Source of the DNA: Microvirga guangxiensis
Lineage (GTDB): Bacteria; Pseudomonadota; Alphaproteobacteria; Rhizobiales; Beijerinckiaceae
Assembly (NCBI RefSeq): GCF_900102135.1
Contig: NZ_FMVJ01000002.1
Location: 530,231 to 582,231, forward strand
Direction: 5' to 3'
Length of the DNA: 52,001 nucleotides
Positions 35,878 to 44,223 of this stretch are shown piece after piece. Every line of letters begins with the position of its first letter. Position 1 is the first letter of the stretch. The translations under genes were made by a program, and so were the position numbers. The notes below the pieces were generated by a model. The model did no database searches. It was not told where the DNA came from and saw only the letters and a program-made list of their open reading frames with translations.

Positions 35878-36408
35878 GATTGAAGCCTCAGACGAAGTCT
35901 TGATCAGAGACCACCTTCGGCCGCTGATATCCGCAACGCGATCGATGTCAGCGTCGCCTTGTGGCTGCCCAAACGGATTTCGATTTGCTGGCGAGGAATG
36001 AGCTTGAGGCGATTGGGTCGTTCAGCCAATCTCGCACACCCCATGAGGTTGGTTCGGAGATACGAGTGATTGCTCTCATTCCCCGACGGGTGAGCAAAAT
36101 TCCATGGTGAAGGTGTGCTCTGGTGCATTTGAACATGAAAGTTCTCTCGTGCCGCGCGGACGGGCCACTACTCCATGACGAAGGCCAGCTGGCACCAAGA
36201 CAAAAAATTTCGAAAATCAACCCCATGCAAAGGCCGCAGGATGCCACTACGGTTGCTCATGTCGCCCCGTAACATCGGCGTGACCATCCCAGTCGCATTG
36301 GGATTTATCCACTGTTATGAGACTTGGCCGTTTTCATTGGCCTCTGCCGCACTACTCCTATGACGCGGTACATCTGGTGGACGTTGAACGAACCTATGGA
36401 GACGGAAC
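35878..36408. other. 530-bp stretch without a supported gene
   Basis: No frame has convincing homology. A minus-strand frame at 35904-36128 ends with a protein-like stretch (RQQIEIRLGSHKATLTS) but has no good start; it may be the remnant of a gene. The lower GC and broken frames mark the start of the accessory stretch that runs to about 40.3 kb. Confidence 0.4.
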
Positions 36409-37020
36409 GTGAGCCAGCTTAGCGAAAACAAATCCCTTCAGAACGCGCTTTCCAACCTCGGCGCTATCTTTGGCACCAGCAACGACGATGTACAGATCGG
36501 CCTTCTCAGGCAAGTGGTCGAAGCGCTATGGTTCCCACTATCTGAAGACGAGGATGGCTCTAGGGCTGTGGCTGCACTTGCCGTCCTTCATGAAATGAAG
36601 CCCCAGGACATTTTCGAGGGACTGTTGGCGAGCCAGATGGTTGGCACGCACAATGCAGCGATGGAATGTCTCAAGCGAGCGGCAGAAGCAGGCGCTAATG
36701 TGACGGGCGCTGAGGTCAATCTGCGCCTTGCGTCCAAGTTCCTGGCTATCTACCTCCAGCAACTCGATGGTTTGAACCGGCATCGTGGCAAGGGAGCCCC
36801 ACAGGTGAATGTCGGGGCCGTGAATGTCCAGTCTGGTGGTCAAGCCATCGTTGGCAGCGTGGAAGCCAAGCCGCCACGAAAGCACAAGAGGCCCGCTCAC
36901 GAGCCAAGGATCCCGGCACTCACGTCAAGCCCAGTGATCCCGATTGGCCTTGGCGGGGCCAATGAGCTGATCGAGCAACCTTTGGGCCGAGGCTCCAATG
37001 AGCCGATTGGCGATGCTTAA
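36409..37020 (+). CDS. Unknown protein with QVNVGAVNVQSGGQAIVG motif
   Basis: A 203-aa protein starting at GTG 36409 after GGAGACGGA. The N-terminal two thirds is helical and charged; the middle contains QVNVGAVNVQSGGQAIVGSV (about residues 131-150), a repeat-like glycine-rich strand pattern that I recall from accessory and prophage-linked proteins in Hyphomicrobiales, usually next to a short HGG-motif gene as here. The C-terminal tail is basic and Pro-rich. Function unknown; it overlaps the next gene by 23 nt. Confidence 0.68.
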   Translation: MSQLSENKSLQNALSNLGAIFGTSNDDVQIGLLRQVVEALWFPLSEDEDGSRAVAALAVLHEMKPQDIFEGLLASQMVGTHNAAMECLKRAAEAGANVTGAEVNLRLASKFLAIYLQQLDGLNRHRGKGAPQVNVGAVNVQSGGQAIVGSVEAKPPRKHKRPAHEPRIPALTSSPVIPIGLGGANELIEQPLGRGSNEPIGDA

Positions 37021-37249
37021 GGCTCCCCGATGCAGGGCTAAAACTCGCACCGGCGGGTGCTGCCGAGCCCCTGCGGTCAATGGCAAAGAGCGTTGCCGAA
37101 TGCACGGTGGAGCCGCCGGGTCGGGCGCTCCGATCGGCAACCGCAACGCTCTTAAAAATGGGCTGTACACGCGGGAAGCGATCGAGACACGGCGGGCGCT
37201 TCGGGCTTTGCTTCGAGAGGCACAGCAGACACTGGAGCAGATCGAGTGA
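36998..37249 (+). CDS. Small HGG/GNRNALKNGLYT motif protein
   Basis: An 83-aa basic protein. Residues 1-30 contain cysteines in CRAKTRTGGCC and APAVNGKERCRMHGG, and the core is GAAGSGAPIGNRNALKNGLY (about 38-57), a well-known motif of small accessory/phage-associated proteins (HGGxxGxPxGNxNAxKHGxY). An Arg/Glu-rich helix closes it. The role is unknown; a nucleic-acid contact is likely from the charge and the Cys/His pattern. It overlaps the end of the gene before it; an internal ATG at 37013 is another possible start. Confidence 0.75.
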   Translation: MSRLAMLKAPRCRAKTRTGGCCRAPAVNGKERCRMHGGAAGSGAPIGNRNALKNGLYTREAIETRRALRALLREAQQTLEQIE

Positions 37250-37472
37250 CCCAGCGTCTCAGCGTCGGTCCACTCCCGACCGGGTCGGCATGCTGCCCGT
37301 CCCGCGAACTTTCGAACCCAGGTCGGTCGCTGTATGCTGGCAAACTGGGAACCTCTGGTGCTGGACGTATTGCTGATCTTTGCTCGAAACATCGCGGTCA
37401 CCGCATCCGTGACTTGCTTCCGGAGTGGATTCAGCCAGAATTTTGTTCCTGCATCAGGAGTGCGAAGATTTC

Positions 37473-38342
37473 ATGTTGGTTACGATCGCCTGTTCGGAGC
37501 TGGAAGCCCAGATTTCAACGATGGGGGCGGAATTAGTACGCCTGCGTGATCGAAACGGTCACGATCTCCTCTGGGACGGGAACCCAGCTATTTGGACTGG
37601 AAAATCTCCCCTCCTGTTTCCCATTGTGGGGCGGGTGCGCAACGATCGCGCGCGAATCATGGGTCAAGAGTACGGTCTGAAGCAGCATGGCTTTGCTCGC
37701 ACCTCCTTATTTGGGGTGATCACCAAGGGTGAAGCGTTCTGTCATTTTCGCCTCTCCGCAAATGCGGCAACCAGGGCGCAATATCCTTTCGAGTTCGGGC
37801 TCGATGTGATCTACGGCCTCGAAGGCTCTACCCTTCTTGTGCAAGCCGTAGTCATGAATGCTGGGCGCCCTGTTATGCCAGTATCCTTCGGCTTCCATCC
37901 CGCATTCCGCTGGCCGTTGCCCTATGACGGCGCGCGCGAGGCACACGAGATCCGCTTCGAGGTTCCAGAGCCTGAACCGACACGGCGGTCTCGCGATGGC
38001 CTGATTGAGACAACCCCACACCCCACACCGGTGACTGGGAATCGGCTGGTTCTGGGCGATCATTTGTTTGATACAGGCGCGATTGTGTTCGATCAGCTCA
38101 ATAGCCAGCTTTTGTCCTACGGGGTGCCAGGTCAGCGCTCAATCCGCGTCGCCTTTCCAGGATTGCCTCACTTGGGCATTTGGACAAAACCTGGGGCAGG
38201 ATTCATTTGCATCGAGCCCTGGCATGGCTATGCCGACCCCGAAAACTTCATTGGTGAGTTCGCTGAGAAGCCAGGCATCGCTCTGATCGGTCCAGGTGAA
38301 GTGCGCACATTTGAGATGGCGATCTCGTTAGCAACGGTCTGA
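37473..38342 (+). CDS. Aldose 1-epimerase family protein, paralogue 2
   Basis: A 289-aa paralogue of the protein at 34960-35877 with the same blocks: GAELVRLRDRNGHDLLWDG, SPLLFPIVGR, KQHGFAR, SFGFHPAFRWPLP and LGIWTKPGAGFICIEPW. The catalytic residues are kept. The frame is open further upstream, but ATG 37473 matches paralogue 1's start and has AGGAG 12 nt before it. It lacks the tail of paralogue 1. Set among phage-like small genes and pseudogenes, it may have come in with the accessory DNA or arisen by duplication. Confidence 0.87.
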   Translation: MLVTIACSELEAQISTMGAELVRLRDRNGHDLLWDGNPAIWTGKSPLLFPIVGRVRNDRARIMGQEYGLKQHGFARTSLFGVITKGEAFCHFRLSANAATRAQYPFEFGLDVIYGLEGSTLLVQAVVMNAGRPVMPVSFGFHPAFRWPLPYDGAREAHEIRFEVPEPEPTRRSRDGLIETTPHPTPVTGNRLVLGDHLFDTGAIVFDQLNSQLLSYGVPGQRSIRVAFPGLPHLGIWTKPGAGFICIEPWHGYADPENFIGEFAEKPGIALIGPGEVRTFEMAISLATV

Positions 38343-38471
38343 AGTCTCGGCTGTCTGCGCCCCTGATCCTACACCATAGTGTAATTCTGATCTGTTTAAG
38401 TCACCTCTGGACTTTAGCTGGTGCAAGAGGATGCATCTGAGCCATCACGCTTTCTGACCAGACCTGGCGCT

Positions 38472-38789
38472 TTAGCCGAATTTGGTTGAGCCCCGGCGAT
38501 ACGAGTTTGGATCTTTGCTAGGACCGTCTTGGATTGGATGGCGCAGTCGCACACCAGGCCCACCGCCGTTTTCTGGAATGAACTGGATACCGGCAGTCTC
38601 AAACGCACGCTGAATAGCACCTGCATTGGCCAGCGTCATGGCGACAGGACCATCCTGAGCCTCTGCACGTCGAATTGTGGCAACCCCCAACTGAGCTCGC
38701 GCTGCAAGCTCCTCAGCACTCCATCGTAAGAACGCGCGTGCAGCACGGATCTGGGACCCCGTGATCGCAGAACAATCACTTGATCTCAT
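38472..38789 (-). CDS. XRE family helix-turn-helix regulator
   Basis: A 105-aa protein with an N-terminal HTH of the Cro/C1 type (ITGSQIRAARAFLRWSAEEL and AARAQLGVATIRRAE, about residues 9-44), then FETAGIQFIPENGGGPGVRL, the C-terminal motif that is common in this XRE group in Hyphomicrobiales. The core is about 80 residues; the last 25 look like poorly conserved extension. It likely acts as a repressor. Its start codon is at 38789, and one arm of a 14-bp inverted repeat lies within its first codons, with the other arm inside its own promoter, which points to autoregulation. Confidence 0.88.
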   Translation of the reverse strand: MRSSDCSAITGSQIRAARAFLRWSAEELAARAQLGVATIRRAEAQDGPVAMTLANAGAIQRAFETAGIQFIPENGGGPGVRLRHPIQDGPSKDPNSYRRGSTKFG

Positions 38790-38847
38790 ATTGACAGCTC
38801 AAGTCCAAAATGATATGAAATATATCAAGTGATTGTTTTTCGATCAA
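38771..38847. promoter_or_regulatory. Overlapping divergent promoters with a 14-bp inverted repeat
   Basis: Arms AACAATCACTTGAT (38771-38784) and ATCAAGTGATTGTT (38824-38837) are perfect inverted copies. Plus promoter: TTGACA (38791-38796), 17 nt, TATGAA (38814-38819). Minus promoter (XRE gene): TTGATC (38847-38842), 17 nt, TATATT (38824-38819). The right arm lies in the minus promoter's spacer and at the plus promoter's start site; the left arm lies in the XRE gene's first codons. Confidence 0.7.
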
Positions 38848-39093
38848 AGACGACTCCAGTTTCAGCTCGCCAACTATGCTGCTTTCCAGAAGGGCCATTG
38901 CGCCAGTAAAGGGCACAACCGTTGGCATTCGTTGTGGCGTATTCCGCTGTTCTCGCCAAGAGCTGCAATGAATTTTAAGCAGCGTAGGCTTCGTCGTAAG
39001 AACATAGGCGTAGGAACGACGCTGCAGGCACAGCATCTTCCGCGCCATGTGGATCACCCAGGTAGGAAAGTCCCTCGTGAAGGAAATTTCCCG

Positions 39094-39369
39094 ATGACAA
39101 CAAAGCATCCCCTGTCTTCTAGCCCTCAGGCAGTATCGAAACACACACCCGCTAACGGAAATCTTTTGACGGTCGCTTCCCTAGGAATGCGTGTGCACCT
39201 GGCTCCACCAAATCCTGACCGGGAGCGCCAACTCATGGATCTAATTACCTCGTGCGAAACATTACGCGCTGAATGGGAGCACTTGTTTCAGCAGGTCATT
39301 GCCCTTCTCAATGAGGAGGCCTTGGCGGTCGACGCTCTCGACCGTCTCAATCCTTCATCACACGACTAG
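39094..39369 (+). CDS. Small unknown protein upstream of an HNH pseudogene
   Basis: A 91-aa protein from ATG 39094 (AAGGAAA upstream). Its second half is helical and acidic: DRERQLMDLITSCETLRAEW (about residues 42-61), then HLFQQVIALLNEEALAVDAL. No family recognised. It is transcribed from the plus promoter at 38791-38819 if that promoter is used, and it is followed after 8 nt by the HNH gene, so the two were one unit. The frame is open upstream to 38833 but without a good start. Confidence 0.5.
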   Translation: MTTKHPLSSSPQAVSKHTPANGNLLTVASLGMRVHLAPPNPDRERQLMDLITSCETLRAEWEHLFQQVIALLNEEALAVDALDRLNPSSHD

Positions 39370-39377
39370 GGTGGGCT

Positions 39378-39726
39378 ATGCCCTACATCGAAGTTGAAGA
39401 TGTGGTTACAACTCCCCGCCGGAAAATGACGCCAAACCGGCGGCACATGCATACTTTGTGATCGCAGGATCGATGGCGCGCGCGAGCGGTGGATAGCGGA
39501 ACACATCCGGGCACTTGAGCTGGGAGGAGCTGATACACTGGAGAATATGGGACCGGCGCATGAGGCCTGCGCTATGGTTAAAACCCAGGATGATCACCGT
39601 CGAGCAGCCAAAGCTAAACGGCAGAAGATCCAAGACATTGGAGCTTACGGGTCGAAACGGCCCCTGCCTAGTGGTAAACGGAGTCCATGGAAGAGGACAC
39701 TTTCAGGACGGATCGTTAGGCGGTGA
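39378..39726 (+). pseudogene. Frameshifted HNH endonuclease
   Basis: The N-terminal part (MPYIEVEDVVTTPRRKMTPN, from ATG 39378) and the HNH part lie in different frames. The second frame reads CILCDRRIDG, then WIAEHIRALELGGADTLEN, then GPAHEACAMVKTQDDH, and ends SPWKRTLSGRIVRR at the TGA at 39724. The CxxC, HxxALxxGG, N and His residues of the HNH fold are present. Where the frames meet (about 39430-39450) the family's usual 10 or so residues are missing, so a small deletion has destroyed the gene. Homologues are typical of prophages and plasmids in Hyphomicrobiales. Confidence 0.75.
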
Positions 39727-39809
39727 GATTCCAGCAGGAGCTTCATGCAATGGCCTGCCTCCGCTTCACTTGATACACGGCACTGCTCATCTCAAAGTGA
39801 ACTACTCAA

Positions 39810-40225
39810 GCCCGATGGCATGCTTCCACAAGAGGCTTAAGTCACAGGGACCTCCCACACCTGGACTATTGTCGTCCGGTCGCCCGATCGAGGGAGCCGC
39901 AATGCGCACGAAATCCTCTTCGAGGCTAGCGCGACGAGTTCCTAGCACACTTTGCCCGAGGGACGGATTGGAGCAGCCACGTGTGACGCTCGTAAGGGGC
40001 GACCGCCTGTCGCCTTACGACGACTTGCTTCAGGGTAAGGCGCGCAGACAGATGGCACACCAGCGCGCTGCCTCAGCATGCCCCCCTCAGCGTGCCGCAA
40101 CTGGCATAGAGGTGAAGCTCCCTGCAGACCGAGGGCATTGAGCTTTGGCTATGTCACCCTGTCAGGTTCGAGGGAAAACGCAATGATTGCCCGGTAATCG
40201 TGACCGTCCCGTTAGGTCAGAGCCA
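39810..40225 (+). pseudogene. Decayed third copy of the aldose 1-epimerase gene
   Basis: Shifting frames recover scattered matches to the two intact copies: NAHEILFEA followed by HTLPEGRIGAA (against EAHEIRFEK and HTLAEGLVGEA), GDRLSPYDDLLQG (against GDRLPLHDGLFQD), and DNA similarity through GCATTGAGCTTTGGC (against the codons for CIEPW) to CCCGGTAATCGTGA (against PGIVM). Several frameshifts and stops. The 5' third is missing, lost next to the HNH pseudogene. Confidence 0.72.
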
Positions 40226-40290
40226 CGACACTTGATGACGATCTTCCTTGAGCTGCCCGACGCTTCCGAAGAGCCCCTGCGTCCGAAAAA

Positions 40291-40314
40291 GCTCCGGCCT
40301 GCTTGAGACCGGAG
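40291..40314 (-). terminator. Terminator of manC
   Basis: GCTCCGG (40291-40297) and CCGGAGC (40308-40314) pair around a 10-nt loop; on the minus strand TTTTTCGG follows. Confidence 0.82.
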
Positions 40315-40340
40315 CCAATTTGCGACCCGTACAATCGGCT

Positions 40341-41762
40341 TTAACGACCGTAGATGTCTTCTACGCGAATGATGTCATCTTCACCGGTGTAGCTTCCCAC
40401 CTGGACCTCGATCACCTCAAGCGGAATGCGGCCTGGATTGACGAGGCGGTGCATAGCGCCGATCGGTATATAGACTGACTCGTTCTCGTGGATCAGGCTC
40501 ACGTTCTCGTTCACGGTCACCTCGGCGGTGCCCTTGACTACCACCCAGTGCTCGGCGCGGTGGTGATGCTTTTGCAGCGAGAGACGCCCGCCCGGCTTCA
40601 CCATGATGCGTTTCACCTGGAAGCGCGTGCCGTGGTCGATGCGCTGATACCAGCCCCAGGGACGGTACATGCGGTGGTGCTCGCTGGCCTCAGGGCGCGC
40701 CTTGGCGCGCATGGCGACCACAAGGTCCTTCACCAGTTCGGAGCGGCTGCGCGAGGTCACCAGCACCGCGTCCGGCTTGGCCACCACGACCACATCGTCG
40801 AGGCCGACGACCGTGGTGAGGATCTCGTCACTGTGGATGAGGCTGTTGCGGGCCTCCACCACTTCCACGTTGCCGCGCAGGGCATTGCCATCCTCGTCGC
40901 GCGGCGAGGCGTCCCACAGGGCGCCCCAGGAGCCGATATCAGACCAGTGGAACGACACCGGCACCACGCCCGCCCGCTCCGTGCGCTCCATGACGGCATA
41001 ATCGATGGAGGTTTTCGGGGCTTTCTTGAAGGCCTCATCGTTGAGCCGGATGAAGTCGAGGTCGACGGTCGCGGTTTCGAGAGCCTCCCGTGCAGCGGCC
41101 AGGATCTCGGGCTGGAAGCGCTCCAGCTCCTCGATCATCACGTCGGCGCGGAACAGGAAGTTGCCGCTGTTCCAGAGGAAGCCCTGGTCGATATAGCCCT
41201 GCGCCGTTTCCGCATTCGGCTTTTCCACGAAGCGGTCGACGCGGAAGGCATCGGTGTTCTTGATCGGCTTGCCAGGCTGGATGTAGCCGTAGCTGGTCGC
41301 CGGGTATTGCGGCACCACGCCGAGGGTCATAATGTGCCCCTGGCCGGCTGGCCCAATGGCATCCTCACAGGAGGCCACGAAGGCCGCCGGATCGTCGATT
41401 ACGTGGTCGGCCGCGATGACGAGCACGATCGTCTCCGGGTTGTGACGGGCGGCATGGCAGGCGGCCACGGCGATCGCGGCGGCGGAGTCGCGCTGGACGG
41501 GCTCGAGGATGATATCGGCCTCGGCCCCGATCTGGGCCAGCTGCTCGGCCACGATGAAGCGCACATCGTTGCTGGAGATGATGGTGGGGCGCAGAAACAC
41601 CTGCGGCGCCGTGACACGCTGAACCGCGGTTTGGAAGGTCGAGCGCTCACCGAGCAGATCGATGAACTGCTTCGGCATGCTGTCGCGGGAGGCTGGCCAC
41701 AGCCGGGTGCCAGAACCGCCACACATCACAACAGGGAGGATCTTGGTGCTGCCCTCGCTCAT
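40341..41762 (-). CDS. manC: Mannose-1-phosphate guanylyltransferase / mannose-6-phosphate isomerase
   Basis: A 473-aa bifunctional type II PMI/GMP enzyme, the normal length. The N-terminal nucleotidyltransferase has GGSGTRLWPASRDSMPKQF (residues 15-33) and FVEKPNAETA (about 174-183). The C-terminal cupin domain (about 350-470) has RPWGWYQRIDHG (about 366-377), QKHHHRAEHWVVVKGTAEV (about 399-417), with the metal-binding histidines, and EVQVGSYTGEDDI. It converts fructose-6-phosphate to mannose-6-phosphate and mannose-1-phosphate to GDP-mannose, which Gmd in this window would use. ATG 41762 is favoured (AGAAGG upstream). Divergent from the glycosyltransferase genes. Confidence 0.95.
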   Translation of the reverse strand: MSEGSTKILPVVMCGGSGTRLWPASRDSMPKQFIDLLGERSTFQTAVQRVTAPQVFLRPTIISSNDVRFIVAEQLAQIGAEADIILEPVQRDSAAAIAVAACHAARHNPETIVLVIAADHVIDDPAAFVASCEDAIGPAGQGHIMTLGVVPQYPATSYGYIQPGKPIKNTDAFRVDRFVEKPNAETAQGYIDQGFLWNSGNFLFRADVMIEELERFQPEILAAAREALETATVDLDFIRLNDEAFKKAPKTSIDYAVMERTERAGVVPVSFHWSDIGSWGALWDASPRDEDGNALRGNVEVVEARNSLIHSDEILTTVVGLDDVVVVAKPDAVLVTSRSRSELVKDLVVAMRAKARPEASEHHRMYRPWGWYQRIDHGTRFQVKRIMVKPGGRLSLQKHHHRAEHWVVVKGTAEVTVNENVSLIHENESVYIPIGAMHRLVNPGRIPLEVIEVQVGSYTGEDDIIRVEDIYGR

Positions 41763-41851
41763 ATTCTGCCCTTCTCTTTCAGTTTGGCGCGTCGTAAACA
41801 CCAGCCTCTTCTTCGTCAACTCAGCCTGCAGGATTATTGCAAATATCTATC

Positions 41852-43081
41852 ATGGTCAGCCTGCTCCCGCTCCTTCACCGTATCTGGCGCCTGTTTCCGG
41901 CACAGGCCCGCAGGCGTGTCTATGAAAAGGCCACCACGGCTGTGAGCTCAAAGGCAACCTGGACGGAGAAAACGCCGCGGGAGCCAGCCGAGCCATTTAT
42001 TGTCGCAGGCGCTCTGAGCGCTCCGACTGGTCTCGGCGAGGCCGCGCGGCAACTTCTCTACGGCCTCATCGCCGGGGGATACCGGGTGAGCGCCATCGAC
42101 CTGTCGAAGGATCTCGCTCAAAAGAGCATGATCCCTCTCCCCGACCTGCCACCGCCCTCGACCGGGCCCGGTACCCTTCTTTTGGCGGTCCAGCCTCCCA
42201 ATGTGGGGCACGCGCTCACCCTGATTGGCCGCCCGATGCTCGCCGACAAGCTCCGGATCGGCTGCTGGGTGTGGGATCTGGAGGTCCTGCCCGAGAGCTG
42301 GATCGAGCAATCGCGGCTGGTCCATGCCTTGGCCGGCCCAAGCCGTTTTTGCACGGAGACCTTCGCGCGCCATATGGACCTTCCTGTCAGGCTCCTACGC
42401 TATCCGATCGGCATCGCGCAGGCTCCTCTGGCCCCCAGGGGCAAGAGCGGCACACTCCGCTTCGGTGCCGCGATGGATCTTGGCTCCACTGCGGCCCGCA
42501 AGAACCCGCTGGCGGTGCTGCAAGCCTATCGTCAGGCTTTCAGGCACGGGGATGCCGTTACGCTCTCTATCAAGCTTCGGGATGTCGGCGCTGATCCCGC
42601 TATGTTTGCGCAGCTGCAGACCCTGGCGGCAACCGATGGCCCCCCTGTGGAGGTCCTGAGTGGAGATTTTCCGCCTGCGCGCATGGAGGAATGGTGGCGG
42701 GGCCTTGATGTTTTCGTCTCGCTTCACCGTTCCGAAGGCTTCGGGCTGTTGCCCGCTGAGGCCATGCTCCGTGGCATTCCGGTGATTTCGACAGACTGGT
42801 CAGCGACCGCCGAGTATATTTCGCTAGAGACCGGTTGGCCTGTACCGGTCACTCTGGTGCCTGTGATCGACGCCACGGGCCGCTACGAACTTGCGGGGGC
42901 CCGATGGGCTGAACCCGACCTGACGGCTGCCGTCGAAGCCATGAAAGGCGCAGCTCGGAACCATGAGGAGGTTTCGCGTCGCGGTGCGGCCTCCGTTGAG
43001 GCCGCCCAGCGCATCTTCTCCCTCGAGCAGTTGCAGGCAGGCCTCGGTCTGGAAGCTAGGATCAGGCAGCATGTCGAATAA
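41852..43081 (+). CDS. Glycosyltransferase family 4
   Basis: A 409-aa GT-B glycosyltransferase. The N terminus has a GALSAPTGLGEAARQL donor-side loop (about residues 51-66), and the C-terminal half has FGAAMDLGSTAARKNP (about 204-219) and HRSEGFGLLPAEAMLRGIPV (about 292-311), the EX7E-type motif of the GT4 family (E295 and E303). It would add a hexose or similar residue to a growing polysaccharide at the inner membrane. ATG 41852 is chosen. It overlaps the next glycosyltransferase gene by 11 nt. Donor and acceptor cannot be read from sequence. Confidence 0.85.
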   Translation: MVSLLPLLHRIWRLFPAQARRRVYEKATTAVSSKATWTEKTPREPAEPFIVAGALSAPTGLGEAARQLLYGLIAGGYRVSAIDLSKDLAQKSMIPLPDLPPPSTGPGTLLLAVQPPNVGHALTLIGRPMLADKLRIGCWVWDLEVLPESWIEQSRLVHALAGPSRFCTETFARHMDLPVRLLRYPIGIAQAPLAPRGKSGTLRFGAAMDLGSTAARKNPLAVLQAYRQAFRHGDAVTLSIKLRDVGADPAMFAQLQTLAATDGPPVEVLSGDFPPARMEEWWRGLDVFVSLHRSEGFGLLPAEAMLRGIPVISTDWSATAEYISLETGWPVPVTLVPVIDATGRYELAGARWAEPDLTAAVEAMKGAARNHEEVSRRGAASVEAAQRIFSLEQLQAGLGLEARIRQHVE

Positions 43082-44213
43082 CCGCGCGCCCGGCGTTGCA
43101 TCCGTCCGGCCTCGGGTTGTCCTTCATTACTGGGGACGCCGGGGGGGCGGCTCCCTGTTCACACTGCTTCTGGCCCAGCATTTAAAAGCGTCGCAGGATC
43201 CCGTTGATGTGTTTCTGTCGCTGGCCGACAGCAACGATGACATGGTGTCCTTTAGGGCGACCGGCCTGCCTATTCTGACGCTTGAGCGGCCGCATCTCTC
43301 GACCCTTTGGCACGCAGGATGGCGTCTCCCCAAACGCCTCCGGATGCATGCCAACGAACTTGCAATGCTCAGGCCCGACGTCGTTATCATTACGATGAAC
43401 TCACCGTTCGCGTGGCCCTTCATCTATGCTCTGCAGAGACTTGGGATTCGAGTGGCATATGTGGCCCATGATGCCGAACCGCATCCAGGCGACTATGCCG
43501 CCCTTTGGCAGCGTGTCACCCAGGACCTCTTGCTCAAGAGCGCGGATCAGATCGTAGTACTGTCCAAGAGTGTCGCTCAGCGGGTGACTGAGAGAATTCC
43601 ATCAACGCGCAGCAAAATATCCGTACTCTCGTTGGAGTCTGTTTACCCAACGAAACGTACACACCTACCTTTTTGCGCGACTGCGGGCGATCCGATCCGG
43701 TTTCTGTTTTATGGCCGTCTCCTCCCGTACAAAGGCCTCGATCTTCTCGGTCAAGCTCTGGCTCCTCTGCGAACCTCTCCCGGTTGGCAGCTGACCATTG
43801 CTGGCTCAGGCCCTCTTGAGGCTGAGATCAGACATACCTTCTCCGAGTGGCCGCAAGTTGAGCTAGAGTTGGGATGGATTTCCAATGAGCGAACAATGAC
43901 CCTTTACTCCACTCACCACCTGCTCCTGTGTCCGTATACGGAAGCCAGCCAATCTGGTGTTGTCGCTGAGGCACTCTCGTGGGCAATGCCATGTCTGGTC
44001 ATGCCTTCAGGAGCGCTACCAGAGCAGATCGGCTTCGGAACAGCTGGTGTCGTTGCCGAAACAGTTGATGCAGCTAGCTTCCGCCGCAGCGTGCAAATCA
44101 TCCTTGAAGAGCCAGGGCGTCTTGCGGAGTTGTCTTCTGCGTCAGCCAAATTACTGATTGAACGCCAAAGCGAGACGGGTTGGATAGACTTAAGCAGCAA
44201 TCAGTTGATCTGA
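43071..44213 (+). CDS. Glycosyltransferase family 4
   Basis: A 380-aa GT-B glycosyltransferase. Conserved pieces are RRGGGSLFTLLLAQHL (about residues 23-38), AYVAHDAEPHPGDYAAL (about 128-144), FYGRLLPYKGLDLLGQAL (about 210-227), and YTEASQSGVVAEALSWAMP (about 287-305), the last being the GT4 EX7E region. ATG 43071 lies inside the end of the previous gene, giving translational coupling. The gene ends 10 nt before the left terminal repeat of the IS3-type element, so the element may have cut away its former downstream neighbour. Confidence 0.85.
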   Translation: MSNNRAPGVASVRPRVVLHYWGRRGGGSLFTLLLAQHLKASQDPVDVFLSLADSNDDMVSFRATGLPILTLERPHLSTLWHAGWRLPKRLRMHANELAMLRPDVVIITMNSPFAWPFIYALQRLGIRVAYVAHDAEPHPGDYAALWQRVTQDLLLKSADQIVVLSKSVAQRVTERIPSTRSKISVLSLESVYPTKRTHLPFCATAGDPIRFLFYGRLLPYKGLDLLGQALAPLRTSPGWQLTIAGSGPLEAEIRHTFSEWPQVELELGWISNERTMTLYSTHHLLLCPYTEASQSGVVAEALSWAMPCLVMPSGALPEQIGFGTAGVVAETVDAASFRRSVQIILEEPGRLAELSSASAKLLIERQSETGWIDLSSNQLI

Positions 44214-44223
44214 TACCTTAACG

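Noticed and set aside
38776..39144. 122-codon minus-strand frame upstream of the XRE gene
   Set aside because: It crosses both promoters and the inverted repeat and overlaps the XRE start; no family features.
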